Assembly (NCBI RefSeq): GCF_016801865.2
Contig: NC_068939.1
Coordinates: 44,207,230 to 44,271,229, forward strand
Length of the DNA stretch: 64,000 bases
Direction of reading: 5' to 3'
DNA from: Culex pipiens pallens
Lineage: Eukaryota > Arthropoda > Insecta > Diptera > Culicidae
Shown here: positions 47,768 to 58,060 of the stretch, one piece after another
How the letters are laid out: each line of letters starts with the position of its first letter
How positions within the stretch are numbered: the first letter of the stretch is position 1
The notes under the pieces: model-generated
Database searches by the model: none
The model's input: the letters and a program-made list of their open reading frames with translations, nothing else
Told to the model about the DNA's origin: nothing
Made by a program: the position numbers and the translations under genes

Positions 47768-49217
47768 AAGGATGGTATCGGTGCTGAACTCATCAAGATG
47801 GGCCCGGACAAGCTGGCGGCCTGTCTACACCGGCTGATAGTCAAGGTCTGGGATACAGAACAGCTACCGGAGGAGTGGAAAGAGGGAGTAATATGCCCGA
47901 TCTACAAGAAGGGGGACAAGTTGGAATGTGAGAACTATCGAGCCATCACTATTTTCAACGCGGCCTACAAAGTGCTGTCTCAGATCATCTTCTGTCGTCT
48001 GTCGGAGCGAGCAAAGGATTTCGTTGGGACGTACCAAGCCGGTTTTGTGGAGGGGAAATCGACGACGGACCAAATCTTTTTGCTACGCCAAATCCTCCAA
48101 AAGTGTCGCGAGTACCAGATCCCGACGCACCACCTATTCATCGATTTCAAAGCCGCGTACGACTCGGTCGATCGCGAAGAGCTATGGAAGATCATGTACG
48201 AGAACGGCTTTCCCGGGAAGCTGATCAGACTGGTGAAATCGACGATGGACGGGGCGCGGTGCAGCGTGAAGATTTCGGGAGCGATGTCCGACCCGATCGA
48301 ATCGCGCAAGGGACTGCGACAAGGCGACGGTATCTCCGGCCTTTGTTTCAACATTGGGCTTGAAGGTGTCATGAGGCGAGCGGGCTTCAACATGCGGGGC
48401 ACGATTATCAACCGGTCCAGCCAGTTCATCTGCTATGCCGACGACATGGACATTATCGGCAGGACGTTCGAGGAGGTGGCCAGGCGGTACACCGAATTGA
48501 AGCGGGAAGCAGAAAAGGTTGGATTGAAGGTGAATGTGGCGAAGACGAAATATCTGTTGGCAGGAGGAACCGAGTCCCTTAGGGCTCGCATAGGACCGAG
48601 CGTGACGATCGACGGCGACGAGTTCGAGGTCGTAGAGGAGGAGGATCATCACCGGTAGTCGTGCCTACTATGGACTCCACAAGACCCTACGGTCTGGTCA
48701 TCTTTCCCGGCGTACAAAGTGCACCATGTACGAAACGCTGATAAGACCGGTCGTTCTCTACGGGCACGAGACGTGGACGATGCTCGAGGAGGACTTGCAA
48801 GCGCTTGAAGTTTTCGAACGGCGAGTGCTTAGGACGATCTTTGGCGGCGTGCGTGAGAACACTGTATGGAGGAGAAGGATGAACCACGAGCTGGCGCAAC
48901 TCTACGGCAAGCCAAGTATTCGGAAGGTCGCCAAGGCTGGCCGGATCAGGTGGGCCGGACACGTCGCGAGAATGCCGGACGCGCTGGATGCGCGCCAACC
49001 GAACCAGACTATCAATCCGGTGAAGTTGGTGTTCAATTCGGAGCCGGTTGGAACGCGGCGGAGGGGGGCGCAACGTGCAAGGTGGTTGAACCAAGTGGAG
49101 GAAGATCTGGAAAGTGTGGGAGTTCCGCAACGGAATTGGAGAGAAGCAGCCCAGGACCGAGTTAGATGGCAACGCATCTGGAGACAGCTCATGACCCGGA
49201 GGTTGTACGAGCAGTAA
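47768..49217 (+). pseudogene. 5'-truncated, frameshifted non-LTR reverse transcriptase
   Basis: The frame opens inside the RT domain (KDGIGAELIKMGPD) and runs to 48,658. Numbered from the Met at 47,798, it has motif A FIDFKAAYDSV (114-124), motif B GLRQGDGIS (172-180) and the catalytic ICYADDMDII (211-220). Near 48,638 a deletion removes roughly the 20 residues expected between EFEVVEE and the ITGSRAYYGL stretch and shifts the frame. The downstream frame (ATG at 48,726, in phase from about 48,640) continues with TLIRPVVLYGHETW, FERRVLRTIFGG and RWAGHVARMPD to the stop at 49,217. No endonuclease or RNase H is present. The C-terminal pattern suggests an RTE-like or related clade (inference). 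The 3' end carries an AAGTAAGTAAGTAG tail. Confidence 0.9.
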
Positions 49218-49233
49218 AAGTAAGTAAGTAGTA

Positions 49234-49500
49234 AGATCATTTTGATCATTTTGGTCATTTTGGTCATTTTGGTCATTTTGGTCCTTTTGGTCATTTTGGT
49301 CATTTTGGTCATTTTGGTCATTTTGGTCATTTTGGTCATTTTGGTCATTTTGGTAATTTTGGTAATTTTGGTCATTTTGGTCATTTTGGTCATTTTGGTC
49401 ATTTTGGTCATTTTGGCCATTTTGGTCATTTTGGTCATTTTGGTCATTTTGGTCAGTTTGGTCAGTTTGGTAATTTTTGCCTTTTGGTCATTTTAGTCAT
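49234..49500. repeat. 9-bp array, GGTCATTTT type
   Basis: Nearly 30 units of GGTCATTTT with a few GGTAATTTT, GGCCATTTT and GGTCAGTTT variants. Together with 47,530-47,766 it brackets the RT fragment. Confidence 0.93.
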
Positions 49501-49528
49501 TTTTTCTTTTTGATAGTTTTAGTCATTT

Positions 49529-49697
49529 GGGACCATCCATAAACCACGTGGACACTTTAGGGGGGGGGGGGGGGGGGTATGGCGATTGTCCACGCTCCAT
49601 ACAAAAAAGATTTTTTTTGTATGGACAATTGTCCACGAGGGGGGGGGGGGGGTTGAGATTACCAAAAAAAGTGTCCACGTGGTTTGTGGATGGTCCC
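49529..49697. mobile_element. Palindromic MITE with two poly-G tracts
   Basis: GGGACCATCCATAAACCACG at the left and the complement of CGTGGTTTGTGGATGGTCCC at the right. Inside are G runs of 18 (49,560-49,577) and 14 (49,639-49,652) and an inner hairpin CCATACAAAAAA/TTTTTTTTGTATGG. Non-coding. Confidence 0.88.
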
Positions 49698-50689
49698 TTT
49701 GGATAATTTTGGGTTATTTTGTAAATTTTGGTAATTTATGTGATTTTAGTAATTTTTAGAAATTTTAGTTATTTTACGTCATTTTGAAAATTTTGGTGAT
49801 TAGGTCGGTTAATTTAAGTTTTTAAATGATAAGGTGATTTTTTGATAAGGTCCTCTAAACAAACGTAAAGATTTAGTATATCCCGCATACTCCGATGAAC
49901 ATTGACACAAGGTGTGAAAGGGATTCACTCAATGTTTGGTTATAAAAAAGAGCTTCCTACTTTTCATTTATTTTGAATCCATATTTGAGCATCAAACCGC
50001 CTACTACACCTTCGTCCGTCACGACCATCTTCGACATCCTTCAGAAGCCATAAGTTTCTAGAAAAATTTCAATTTCAATGTATTCAAAGTCAACAAATCT
50101 CAAGAAAAGGGATGAAATCGAGATTGGTATAATTCGTCGCTAACATTTCAATAAGCGGTATCTCTCACGCATAACCTATTTTTACGAATGTTTTACGACA
50201 AATTATCAGTAACTAATGGCACCTGCCAAATAACAATGAATAATCTTAATCCTGTATTATCACTGCACTTCAAAGATACATAATCTCGTAAATTCCTTTC
50301 GGTTGCCCTTTTGATTCACAAAATTCGTCCAACTTCTGACGCAATTTTAGCATCATCCGATCCAAAATGTCTCAAAACGAGTAACTTCAGCAGCAAAAAT
50401 ATGTCACGCTTGAGCTTGAACATAACCTTCTACACACTAAAAAAATATGAATATTACATTGAACGTAATTTTGAATCAAACGTAAAATACAGTCATTTAA
50501 CCCAAAATTTGATGTAGAATTCTGTTTAAAATGACGCAGGTCATCAAAAATCGTACAGCAAACCCTTACACCAAGTATAATTTAGAATTAAATTAATTAC
50601 GACTGAAAATTACGTTTCTTTTGATGCACATACCTGGAGCGTGTTCTATGATGTAATTTTGTGTGTAAGTTAACACAACTGTACGTCGA

Positions 50690-51410
50690 TCAGTTTGACA
50701 GTGCAAAAACAAAAACGAAACGTCAGCCATCTTAACAAGTGCAAACAAGGTGCAAGCCATTTTTGCTGCCGCGCAGTTTTGGGCCAAAAAGTCACCGAAA
50801 ACCAGCAAAAACGGTCGGAATTCGCCAGGATTACTGAACGGGACTCGGGTAGAAGTAAGTGTGGAAGTTTATTTCATTCAAAATCGTCGAGACTGACAAA
50901 TTTTCTTTCAATTTGGTTACAGGTCGTTGAAATGCAGTTGCCCCTTCAAAATCGGTTTCCGCTTCCAACCTGCTTCGTCGATGACTACCTCCAGGGTTAC
51001 ACTACTCTGACCGGCAGGCAGACCTGACCTACATGGCTGCCACGTTGAACCCGGAACAACGATTGCAGCATATGACCACCACCAACCACCTCTTCCGCCA
51101 CAAACGGGGGTCTGCCAGCAAGAAGAGAACCATGAAGAGGGCAAACCCGGAAGACACGAAGTACCGGAATGTCGGGACAGGACAACAGCAACGCGTAGGT
51201 GCTAGTCTAGAATGTGTTTTGTGCCATGGCACCCAGATGAGAAGAAAATTGTTTGGAGGAAATCGTAGATTTGTGTGAAATTTTCTCGGTGGAGTAATTG
51301 AGGTTATGATCGAGGAAATGCGTCATTGCGAAAGTGCGTCGTTGTAATATTGTAAAGCTTGTGAATTGTAATCGTAATTCCGAATATGAAAAAATATGCC
51401 TAATAAAGTT
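50690..51410 (+). other. Gene-like segment with 78-nt intron, function unknown
   Basis: TCAGTT at 50,690 resembles the arthropod initiator. GTAAGTGTGG (from 50,855) to TTGGTTACAG (50,932) is a good 78-nt intron. AATAAA lies at 51,402-51,407. After splicing the first ATG (50,939) gives 31 codons; a second frame from the ATG at 51,033 gives 81 codons, basic, with a CVLCH motif, and is not recognised. It may be a captured host gene, a non-coding RNA gene or chance. Confidence 0.3.
51033..51278 (+). CDS. Hypothetical 81-residue basic ORF
   Basis: ATG at 51,033 (ACATGGCTGCC, acceptable context), stop at 51,276-51,278. Lys/Arg-rich (SASKKRTMKRANP) with a single CVLCH motif. It sits in the putative second exon of the segment above. 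No family recognised; may not be translated. Confidence 0.22.
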   Translation: MAATLNPEQRLQHMTTTNHLFRHKRGSASKKRTMKRANPEDTKYRNVGTGQQQRVGASLECVLCHGTQMRRKLFGGNRRFV

Positions 51411-51879
51411 GTTTTGGCAACCTTTGTTGTATTTTTATGAGTTTAAAGAAATTCGAAAACCACAAACCTTAATTGAGGTTATAAAAAAGGTTCTCATTTA
51501 CGTTCATGTAATTTTCATTTGATGTAAAATTCAATGCTTATAAGTCCCCATCGCTGTCGTGTAATTTTCAAATTTAATGTAATTCTGCGTCTTATTTGAC
51601 GCTCCAGTTATGTGCATCTATTTGACGTAAAATTACACGATTTTTTTTGGTGTGTACTTTGTTTATGTTTACAGCTGTAGTGCAGTTGTATTAGTGAGAG
51701 CAGTTGGGATCATTCGGAAATCACGTTACGCATTCTGTCTTTTCAGCACCCAGGGCTTTATCTGCTCCGTCCGTTCACAGTTCTGGGTGAAAAACGGTAA
51801 AAAATTACCTGCCACTTTCCGTTGATTATAGTTTTGTTTGTAAACAAAAACATAATTAACGAATTAAAGTGGTGCTAAT

Positions 51880-52015
51880 CAGGGCTGTGAAGTCGGAGTC
51901 AAAATCAGAGTCTCAGTAAACTCTGGTTTATATGGAGTGCTGGAGTCGGAGTTAGAGTTGGAGTCGGCAAATTCTGAAAAGCTTGTATAGGAGTTGTTGT
52001 TGGAGTCGAGGTTGG
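51880..52015 (+). repeat. GGAGTCGGAGT-type degenerate short repeat
   Basis: Repeated GAGTCGGAGTCAAAATC, GGAGTCGGAGTTAGAGTTGG and GTTGGAGTCG words. Low complexity, next to an inverted-repeat element. Confidence 0.6.
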
Positions 52016-52059
52016 TTTTTAAGAGGCAGTATTTGTAGATTCTGCTCGGTTTGTTCTAG

Positions 52060-52599
52060 AGGTCGTATCGAGGTGCTCCGATTTGGATGAAACTTTCAGG
52101 GTTTGTTTGTCTATACATGAGATGAACTCATGCCAAATATGAGCCCTCTACGACAAAGGGAAGTGGAGAAAAACTGCGATTGGCCAAAAAGTTAATACCG
52201 TAGGCTTATAGTCCATGAAATTCCCTAACTTTTGACCTATGGGAGTATGGGTGTTGGAGGCTGTTGGGAAAAGTTATTAAGGTTTTAAAAAAATCCATTT
52301 TTAACAGTAATTTGCAAAAGCTATGAGAAAAAGTCAAACCAATCCTGGATGTCTATAGCACATTTTGAAGGGCTTCAAAAGACCATTCGAATGCATCTAA
52401 GAGAGTTGGAATTGATGAAGTTTTACGGAAATGCGAGCAATTTTAAGATTTCTCATGTTTTTTGGACCTCAAATTTCAATGCCCGTTTTACCCCACTTCC
52501 CTTTGTCGTAGAGGGCTCATATTTGGCATGAGTTCATCTCATGTATAGACAAACAAACCCTGAAAGTTTCATCCAAATCGGAGCACCTCGATACGACCT
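52060..52599. mobile_element. Inverted-repeat element with GGTCGTATCGAGGTG ends
   Basis: Arms 52,060-52,166 and 52,493-52,599 are almost perfect inverted copies (AGGTCGTATCGAGGTGCTCC outer, CCCTCTACGACAAAGGGAAG inner). The interior of about 325 bp is unrelated and non-coding. Confidence 0.82.
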
Positions 52600-53706
52600 G
52601 TTTCACATCGGTGAAAAACTCGCTCTTAAGAGCTAATGCTTTTTAATTAGAATAAACAAGCTGATTTTAGTATGTACACATTTCTCCTTAACAAAATAAA
52701 ATAACAGAAAATAAATTCATATAAATTTTTAGAATTGATTACACTGACCTACAAAAATAGACAAAAATGGCTGCGCAGGCTCAACTCGAGGGGAAGCATG
52801 TCATTTGAGGTCCTCAGAAACACGTGCACTTTGATTTTTTCTAAAATAGCCTGCGCGGACATTTTGTTGGCCGGTGTTATAAAATTTGATTCGCCAAGGG
52901 ATCCCTACCAAGTGGCGTTGCACAAAATGCGGATGTTGTCGTTGGGTGAAGCCTACTTAAACGCTGAAGTGTGCTGCCTTCCCACTTTCCAAAGGGTCCC
53001 AATGAGGAAAAAAGGATTTGATTTCATGCACCTTCTTCCTTGTTCCTTCTTGCATTTCGTCCAGACGCAAAGGTGAGCCCAAACTCGAAGGGTTTTTTTA
53101 AAATAAAAAGGACACGCTCGTCGACGACCGACCGAAGAAAAAGGGGTTGGCTTTATTTATTCTTTTCTTCTCTTTCTCTCTCACTTTGGTTCGCAACTCC
53201 TTTTTGCACGTTTGTTGTGTTTTCTTCTTTGTTGCGCTATTCTTCTTAAATTTGTGCTGCATTTCGGGTACGTGCAGAAAGGAATGCGCCTTTTTCCCCT
53301 TTTTTCTCCCTTTTTTTGGTTGTGTTTGCCATTGTTGTTGGCTTGATTTAGCAGAGTGACACGTGTCTGAAAGGCCGCTCTCGAGGATCATTAGCAGGCA
53401 TTTGGGAAAGGTGTAAACTCGGCAGGTTTGCAGGCGAGATCCTTTGACGGAGGTTTTGGTCGTTACCGTATTTTTTTTTTCTGTTGAATCCTTTTTCAAT
53501 TGCCATCAACCAGCTGTTCGTGGTGATATGGTTTGTATTGTTCCAGCAGATTTATAAACATTTGGTGAACAGGTCACATCCAAGTGTTATTTCTTTTAAA
53601 GATTATTTTATCATGAGCAAAAAGCATATTGAACTCTAGAAAAAATAATGAACTTTTAGAAAAATATACAATTAAATTGGAAATAATTTAAATAAATTGC
53701 AAAATT
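52600..53706. other. Non-coding stretch with pyrimidine-rich patch
   Basis: No gene supported. A CT-rich patch lies at about 53,158-53,190. An open frame at 52,735-53,076 begins with TTG, not ATG, and has no domain. Confidence 0.4.
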
Positions 53707-53720
53707 TTGAATAAATAAAT

Positions 53721-55490
53721 CACCTCCGTGTACGCACGAGAGCAAGCAGCAGTCAAGTGCTCAGTGCTCCATCGTTTTTTCGATTTTTTTCGCCGTAGTT
53801 TACCGTGATTAGCCGCGAGTTTGCTCCTGCAGCATGCCAAAGGCCGGCCGTGGCCGTGGCAGTTCGAGTGCGGCCTCGAAAAACCCGCGAAGTTCGTCTA
53901 CCGGCCGTGTGCAAAAAGGTAAACAAACCAACGCCGTGTCGGCCACCATCGCGCAGGGGAGCGTCAGCGCTGAAGGCATCGACAAAAAGTTACTACATCC
54001 CGGATATGTCCCAAGATCACCAATGCGAACCCGTTCCGGTACTTCCGGTGCCACGACCAGTGGCACATCAACATCCGCCAACATCCCCATCAGGAACGAG
54101 TTCCAGATGCTGAGCGACGACGAAGAAAATAACAACTCTGACGGTAGCAGCACTACCGACGACGACGACGACGATGATGGTCGTGCACGGAAAAAAGTGC
54201 CGACGTCAAAAAAGAACAACTCTCCAGCGGAACGTAGACCACCTCCAATTTTTGTTTTGGACACGTTAGCAGACGATGTTGACGAGTTGCTGGAAGGCCT
54301 CGGATATTGTCTAAAAATCGGTAAGTCGGCAGTGCAAGTGATCACACTGACCAAAAAGAATTTCGACCTGGTGTTTGAAGAATTGAAGCGTAGCAACTTC
54401 AACTTCTACACATTCAACCCCGAGAAGCCCCCTGTTAAGGTCGTCTTGCAGGGTTATCAAGACCGTCCGATCTCCGACCTGAAGGGTCACCTTTCGGACG
54501 CCGGATTAAAACCGCGGGAGATTAAAGTGCTCTCGCGCAAGACAACGGTAACAGGTACACACACACTGTACCTGTTGTACTTCGACCGCGGCACCGTCAA
54601 GATCCAAGACCTGCGGCGGACTAAAACGTTGGACGGTTTTTGGGTAAACTGGCGGTTTTACACCAAGAACCCGACGGACGTAGCGCAATGCCACCGTTGC
54701 CAGAAATTCGGCCACGGCTCGCGGAACTGCAACCTCCGGCCCCGCTGCGTGAAGTGCGGTGAGTCACACCTCTCGGAGGCGTGCGCACTGCCACGAAAGG
54801 CGGACTTGGGGGAAAACGCAGAACAAACCAAGCCGAGGGTAAAGTGCGCGAACTGTGACGGCAACCATACCGGTAACTACCGCGGATGCGTCGCGCGCAA
54901 GGCTTACCTCGAGGAGCAGGAAAAGAGGAAGAAGAAAGCAGCAGCGTCCCACTCTCCTCAGCGAAGTACCAGCGCAGCCGTTCCTGCAGCTGGGCAGCAT
55001 ACGGTTCCAGCGGACAATCCAGCGATCCCTCCTGGATGGGGGCGTTCGTTTGCCAGCGTGGTCGCTGCCGGTAGCGGCGATGCGGCCCAGCAAGGAGTCA
55101 CCGGGGAAGATCTCTTTACCCTGCCGGAGTTCTTTGCTCTCGCGGGGGAGATGATGACGCGGTTTCGGAGCTGCCGTAACAAGGCGGAGCAATTTCTGGC
55201 CCTCGGGGAGCTGATGATCAAGCACATCTATAATTGATATTATTTTTGTCTGTGATCTAGGTTTAAGCTTTCTCTCTATCTATCCTTTTCCCATTGTACT
55301 TTCTGTAAGTTTTTTGAAAACTTTTTCTTACTCTTGTCTATTCCATAGTTATAAGTAATAATTTTTCGATTGAATTACGATGTAAATCACAGCTGAAAGG
55401 AACACCAAAACTCTGTTGTGTACCTGAATGAACTCATTGTAAATTGATTATTCACAAATAAAACCGAATTGAATTGAATTGAATTGAATT
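53721..55490 (+). mobile_element. ORF1-only non-LTR retrotransposon, copy 2, complete
   Basis: Begins near CACCTCCGTGTACGCACGAG and has a 5' leader of about 113 bp, an intact ORF1, a 3' UTR of about 225 bp with AATAAAACC, and a (GAATT)n tail. Flanks TTGAATAAATAAAT (53,707-53,720 and 55,489-55,502, partly overlapping the tail) are a plausible 12-14-bp target duplication. Because both ends match copy 1 and the duplication is present, the element without ORF2 integrated as a unit, using reverse transcriptase supplied in trans (inference). Confidence 0.9.
53834..55237 (+). CDS. Retrotransposon ORF1 (Gag-like zinc-knuckle protein), copy 2
   Basis: An intact 467-residue protein, same architecture as copy 1: basic Gly/Ser-rich N-terminus; seven Asp near 109-115; PPPIFVLDTLADDV near 136-149; a pre-C2HC-like region (about 200-282); zinc knuckles at 286-299, 305-317 and 338-352; a Lys/Arg linker; and the conserved C-terminal helix. 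Over the last 200 or so residues I count about a dozen differences from copy 1; the N-terminal third is more diverged. All nine knuckle Cys and three His are kept in both. The ATG at 53,834 (GCAGCATGCC) follows the leader; an overlapping frame just upstream lacks support. The stop is followed by 3' UTR, not by ORF2. Confidence 0.94.
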   Translation: MPKAGRGRGSSSAASKNPRSSSTGRVQKGKQTNAVSATIAQGSVSAEGIDKKLLHPGYVPRSPMRTRSGTSGATTSGTSTSANIPIRNEFQMLSDDEENNNSDGSSTTDDDDDDDGRARKKVPTSKKNNSPAERRPPPIFVLDTLADDVDELLEGLGYCLKIGKSAVQVITLTKKNFDLVFEELKRSNFNFYTFNPEKPPVKVVLQGYQDRPISDLKGHLSDAGLKPREIKVLSRKTTVTGTHTLYLLYFDRGTVKIQDLRRTKTLDGFWVNWRFYTKNPTDVAQCHRCQKFGHGSRNCNLRPRCVKCGESHLSEACALPRKADLGENAEQTKPRVKCANCDGNHTGNYRGCVARKAYLEEQEKRKKKAAASHSPQRSTSAAVPAAGQHTVPADNPAIPPGWGRSFASVVAAGSGDAAQQGVTGEDLFTLPEFFALAGEMMTRFRSCRNKAEQFLALGELMIKHIYN

Positions 55491-55493
55491 GAA
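55460..55493 (+). terminator. Poly(A) signal and (GAATT)n tail of copy 2
   Basis: AATAAAACC is followed by five GAATT units. Copy 1 has AATAAAACCGAATT, then altered units that merge into the 8-bp satellite. Confidence 0.85.
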
Positions 55494-55554
55494 TAAATAA
55501 ATGCAACCGCGAGCTTAAATCCTCACATTAAAGGTAATTCTTAACAACAAGGAA

Positions 55555-55785
55555 ACAACATTCTTCATTCGCCGAGACTTTGTCGGGTACCTTGTCGCCA
55601 TGACATTACGCCGGCGGTTTCCCCCCACGAGCCCGGAAGTGGCGACCGCCCACTGGCAGTAGAAGTAGTTCACAGCATCCGGTTCCTGCAGTAGGTGGTG
55701 TTCTTGACGCGTTGCCAGTATTTAGTTCAGCTTCTCGAGCACTTGGTCGGAAATTAAAGCGCACTTGATGTTGCACGGTGCCGCT
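55555..55785 (-). pseudogene. Possible degenerate coding fragment, unknown
   Basis: On the minus strand a frame of about 77 codons reads like protein (for example ISDQVLEKLN, then ILATRQEHHLLQEPDAVNYF, then YCQWAVATSGLVGG), with a single in-frame TAA between the first two pieces. GC content is higher than the surroundings. I do not recognise the family. It may be an exon edge, a decayed gene or chance. Confidence 0.2.
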
Positions 55786-55799
55786 TAAAATAGTTGTGT

Positions 55800-56829
55800 T
55801 TATTATTTTAATTCAAAATTTATTTTATAGATATGAATTTGCTGTTTTAATTTATTTTTATTAATATCTATTTTTCGAATAACCTTACAGTTTAGAAACT
55901 TTCAAACTACTCTGCACACAACGCGGTGGGTGGTGGGTGCTGAAGAATGCGCCCAACAGGAAAAAATAGTACCCAGGGAAGGATGTTGCGAAGCCGGTGG
56001 AAAACTGTTGTAAAAAGGAAGTTTATTCCACGCGTCGTACGTGTATTTGTGTGTGATTATTCGCAGTACTGTTCGCCCACGTGTCGTGTGCTTATCATAA
56101 TGAAGAGTCATTTATTTTGCTACTGCTGCCGCTTCTCCACGCGGAATCGCACGCGTTTCCTCAGTGCTACGAAGAAACAGTTCTGCATTCTGGATGTTTT
56201 TTGTTGTTGCCGTTGCTGCCAACATTCATTTTTCCGGCAGATATTCCGGAAGAATATAGAGAGATAGAGAGTACTAGTACTTTACAGGCAGAGTGCGACG
56301 CGCGCACTTGAAATGCAAATTAAAGTTTTTCCACAGTTTTATGTGCGTACCATTCACATGCCATGGCGACGAGGAGTGATACTGAGATACACAGTCGGAG
56401 CTTTGGATCTGGGCGAGGACACACAGCCGGGCTCTGGTTGTGATCTTAGTTTGCTGATATGTGTAGGGTAGATCATTAAGTTGTGGGTAAGCTTAATTTC
56501 TGAAAATGTTTGATTTTATACATGTTGATGTTAAACAGTTATTTTCTAGAGTTGGGCACTTTTTGTTTTTTTAAGAATTTCAAGATTTATTTTTTGTGTT
56601 CTTATGAAACATAGTTCATGCATTCCCTAAATCCAAACAAGCCATTCTAGGTCATTGGCTCACCCCTGTATGTCTCCTATCAATTTTGTGCAGCAGTTCA
56701 TACAAAAATGGTTCTTAAATACCGTCAGTAGGAGTAACATTGGGATTGGGGGTGAGATTGGGTCAAAGAGATAATTTATAAAGAGTTGTGTAGGAGACAT
56801 CTTAAGAAAACTTTGCTGAATAAATCGAA
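55800..56829. other. Non-coding stretch
   Basis: No gene supported. Near 56,721 a one-ended match to the CCGTCATCAG MITE family is followed by GGGGGTGAGATTGGG. Confidence 0.35.
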
Positions 56830-57310
56830 ACACATTATGCGAACGTAATTTTAAAATAAAAAACTTGTTCTAAATGAAAAAATTACCCTTCTGGGTTATT
56901 TCAGATTCAAAAAGTACATTAAATTTCCCATAAAATGACATGTCTCACGATTTTTGACAGTTGAGTAACGGAAAATGGCAGCGAGTTTAAAACTACTTTT
57001 TAACTTTTTTTGACAAAAAATACGTTTTTTCGAAATTTTGAGTATGCCATCAAATCGGGCGTCTAATTTTACACAAAATTCCCTTTGACACCAAATTTCT
57101 ACCTCTTCACGGTTGCGAGCTACAAATCACTGAAAAACGTGTCTTAGTAAAACAAATCAGAAAAATGAAAGGGGTCGTACGGCCCCACCGTCACGAAATA
57201 TCGAAAAATGGACCTCGGATTCGTGATTAGGAACCAAAATAACCCCTTAGAGCAAAGTTTTACGCAAATCGAAGAGGGATCGGGGCAACTTCTGTGTGAG
57301 TTGGCGGAGA
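56830..57310 (+). repeat. Family-M1 repeat, diverged single arm
   Basis: Contains GTTCTAAATGAAAAAATTAC, GCCATCAAATCGGGCGTCTA, GGACCTCGGATTCGTGATTA and GTGTGAGTTGGCGGAGAAT in the same order as 35,455-35,905, with more substitutions. Confidence 0.78.
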
Positions 57311-58060
57311 ATGACATTACGTTTGGCATTACGTAAGGTCATAATAAAACGAAAAGAAAACGAATCATTTGTAAAATTTCCCGATCTCTACTAAAAAAAT
57401 AGAATCTGGCTTATATTTGATAGAATTTTGAAATTTGAAATTATCGTTTCACTTTAAAATTATCTGTTTCACAAATGATTCATTTCTTAACATTGCAAAT
57501 CTGACATTTTTTTCAAAAAATAAAAATAAAAACAAAACTATAACTTGGCGGAAAATGCTGTCCTTTTTTTTGTAGATCCCTAAAACAAAACGAAAAAAAT
57601 CAAAAAATTATGTCACAAATTATCACTCTCGTCATATGGAAGGCCTTGCAAAGCTTGAAACAAAACAAAAACAAATAAAAATGCACGAATTCGACCGGCT
57701 CAATATGTATAAAGTTGAGTCCAGTAATTGCTTCAGTTTCATCAAGGTATGATAGATTTGGGCGTCCCAAATCGAATTTTAGTGACTTCCCAAAATATAA
57801 AAAAAAAATGTTAATTTCGTGATTGAATCAAAAAATCACACCCACTTTTAGCAAAATTCAGAATTTTATCTACTGGCAGGTAATTCACAATAACTTAATT
57901 CCTTCGATTGAAGTGTGTTCAAGGAGTTCAATCTATCATACCTTGGATAAACTGAAGCGTTTACTGACATCTACTTCAAACCCTTTTATGATTCATTCCC
58001 CCCTTCGCCTAATTTTCATGAGTTTCATTCTACCCTCCGCTCCATCTTCCCTTTTTGATC
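57311..58060. other. AT-rich non-coding stretch with repeat fragments
   Basis: No gene. ATCTATCATACCTTGG (57,938-57,953) is mirrored by CAAGGTATGATAGATTTGGG (57,744-57,763), so a small inverted repeat lies here. Confidence 0.4.

Larger units (their letters stand above)
50432..51656. mobile_element. TIR element carrying a gene-like insert
   Basis: TACACACTAAAAAAATATG at the left; the right end's complement is TACACACCAAAAAAAATCG. Both sides also carry inverted GCACATA(A/C)CTGGAGCGT words (50,627-50,643; complement near 51,600-51,620). The middle (50,690-51,410) has an initiator, an intron and a poly(A) signal, unlike the AT-rich arms. Confidence 0.55.

Noticed and set aside
48902..49447. Minus-strand Thr-Lys-Met repeat protein
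   Set aside because: Antisense reading of the GGTCATTTT array joined to the antisense of the RT pseudogene.
53040..53499. Lys-rich and Phe/Ser-rich frames
   Set aside because: Produced by the pyrimidine-rich patch; low complexity.
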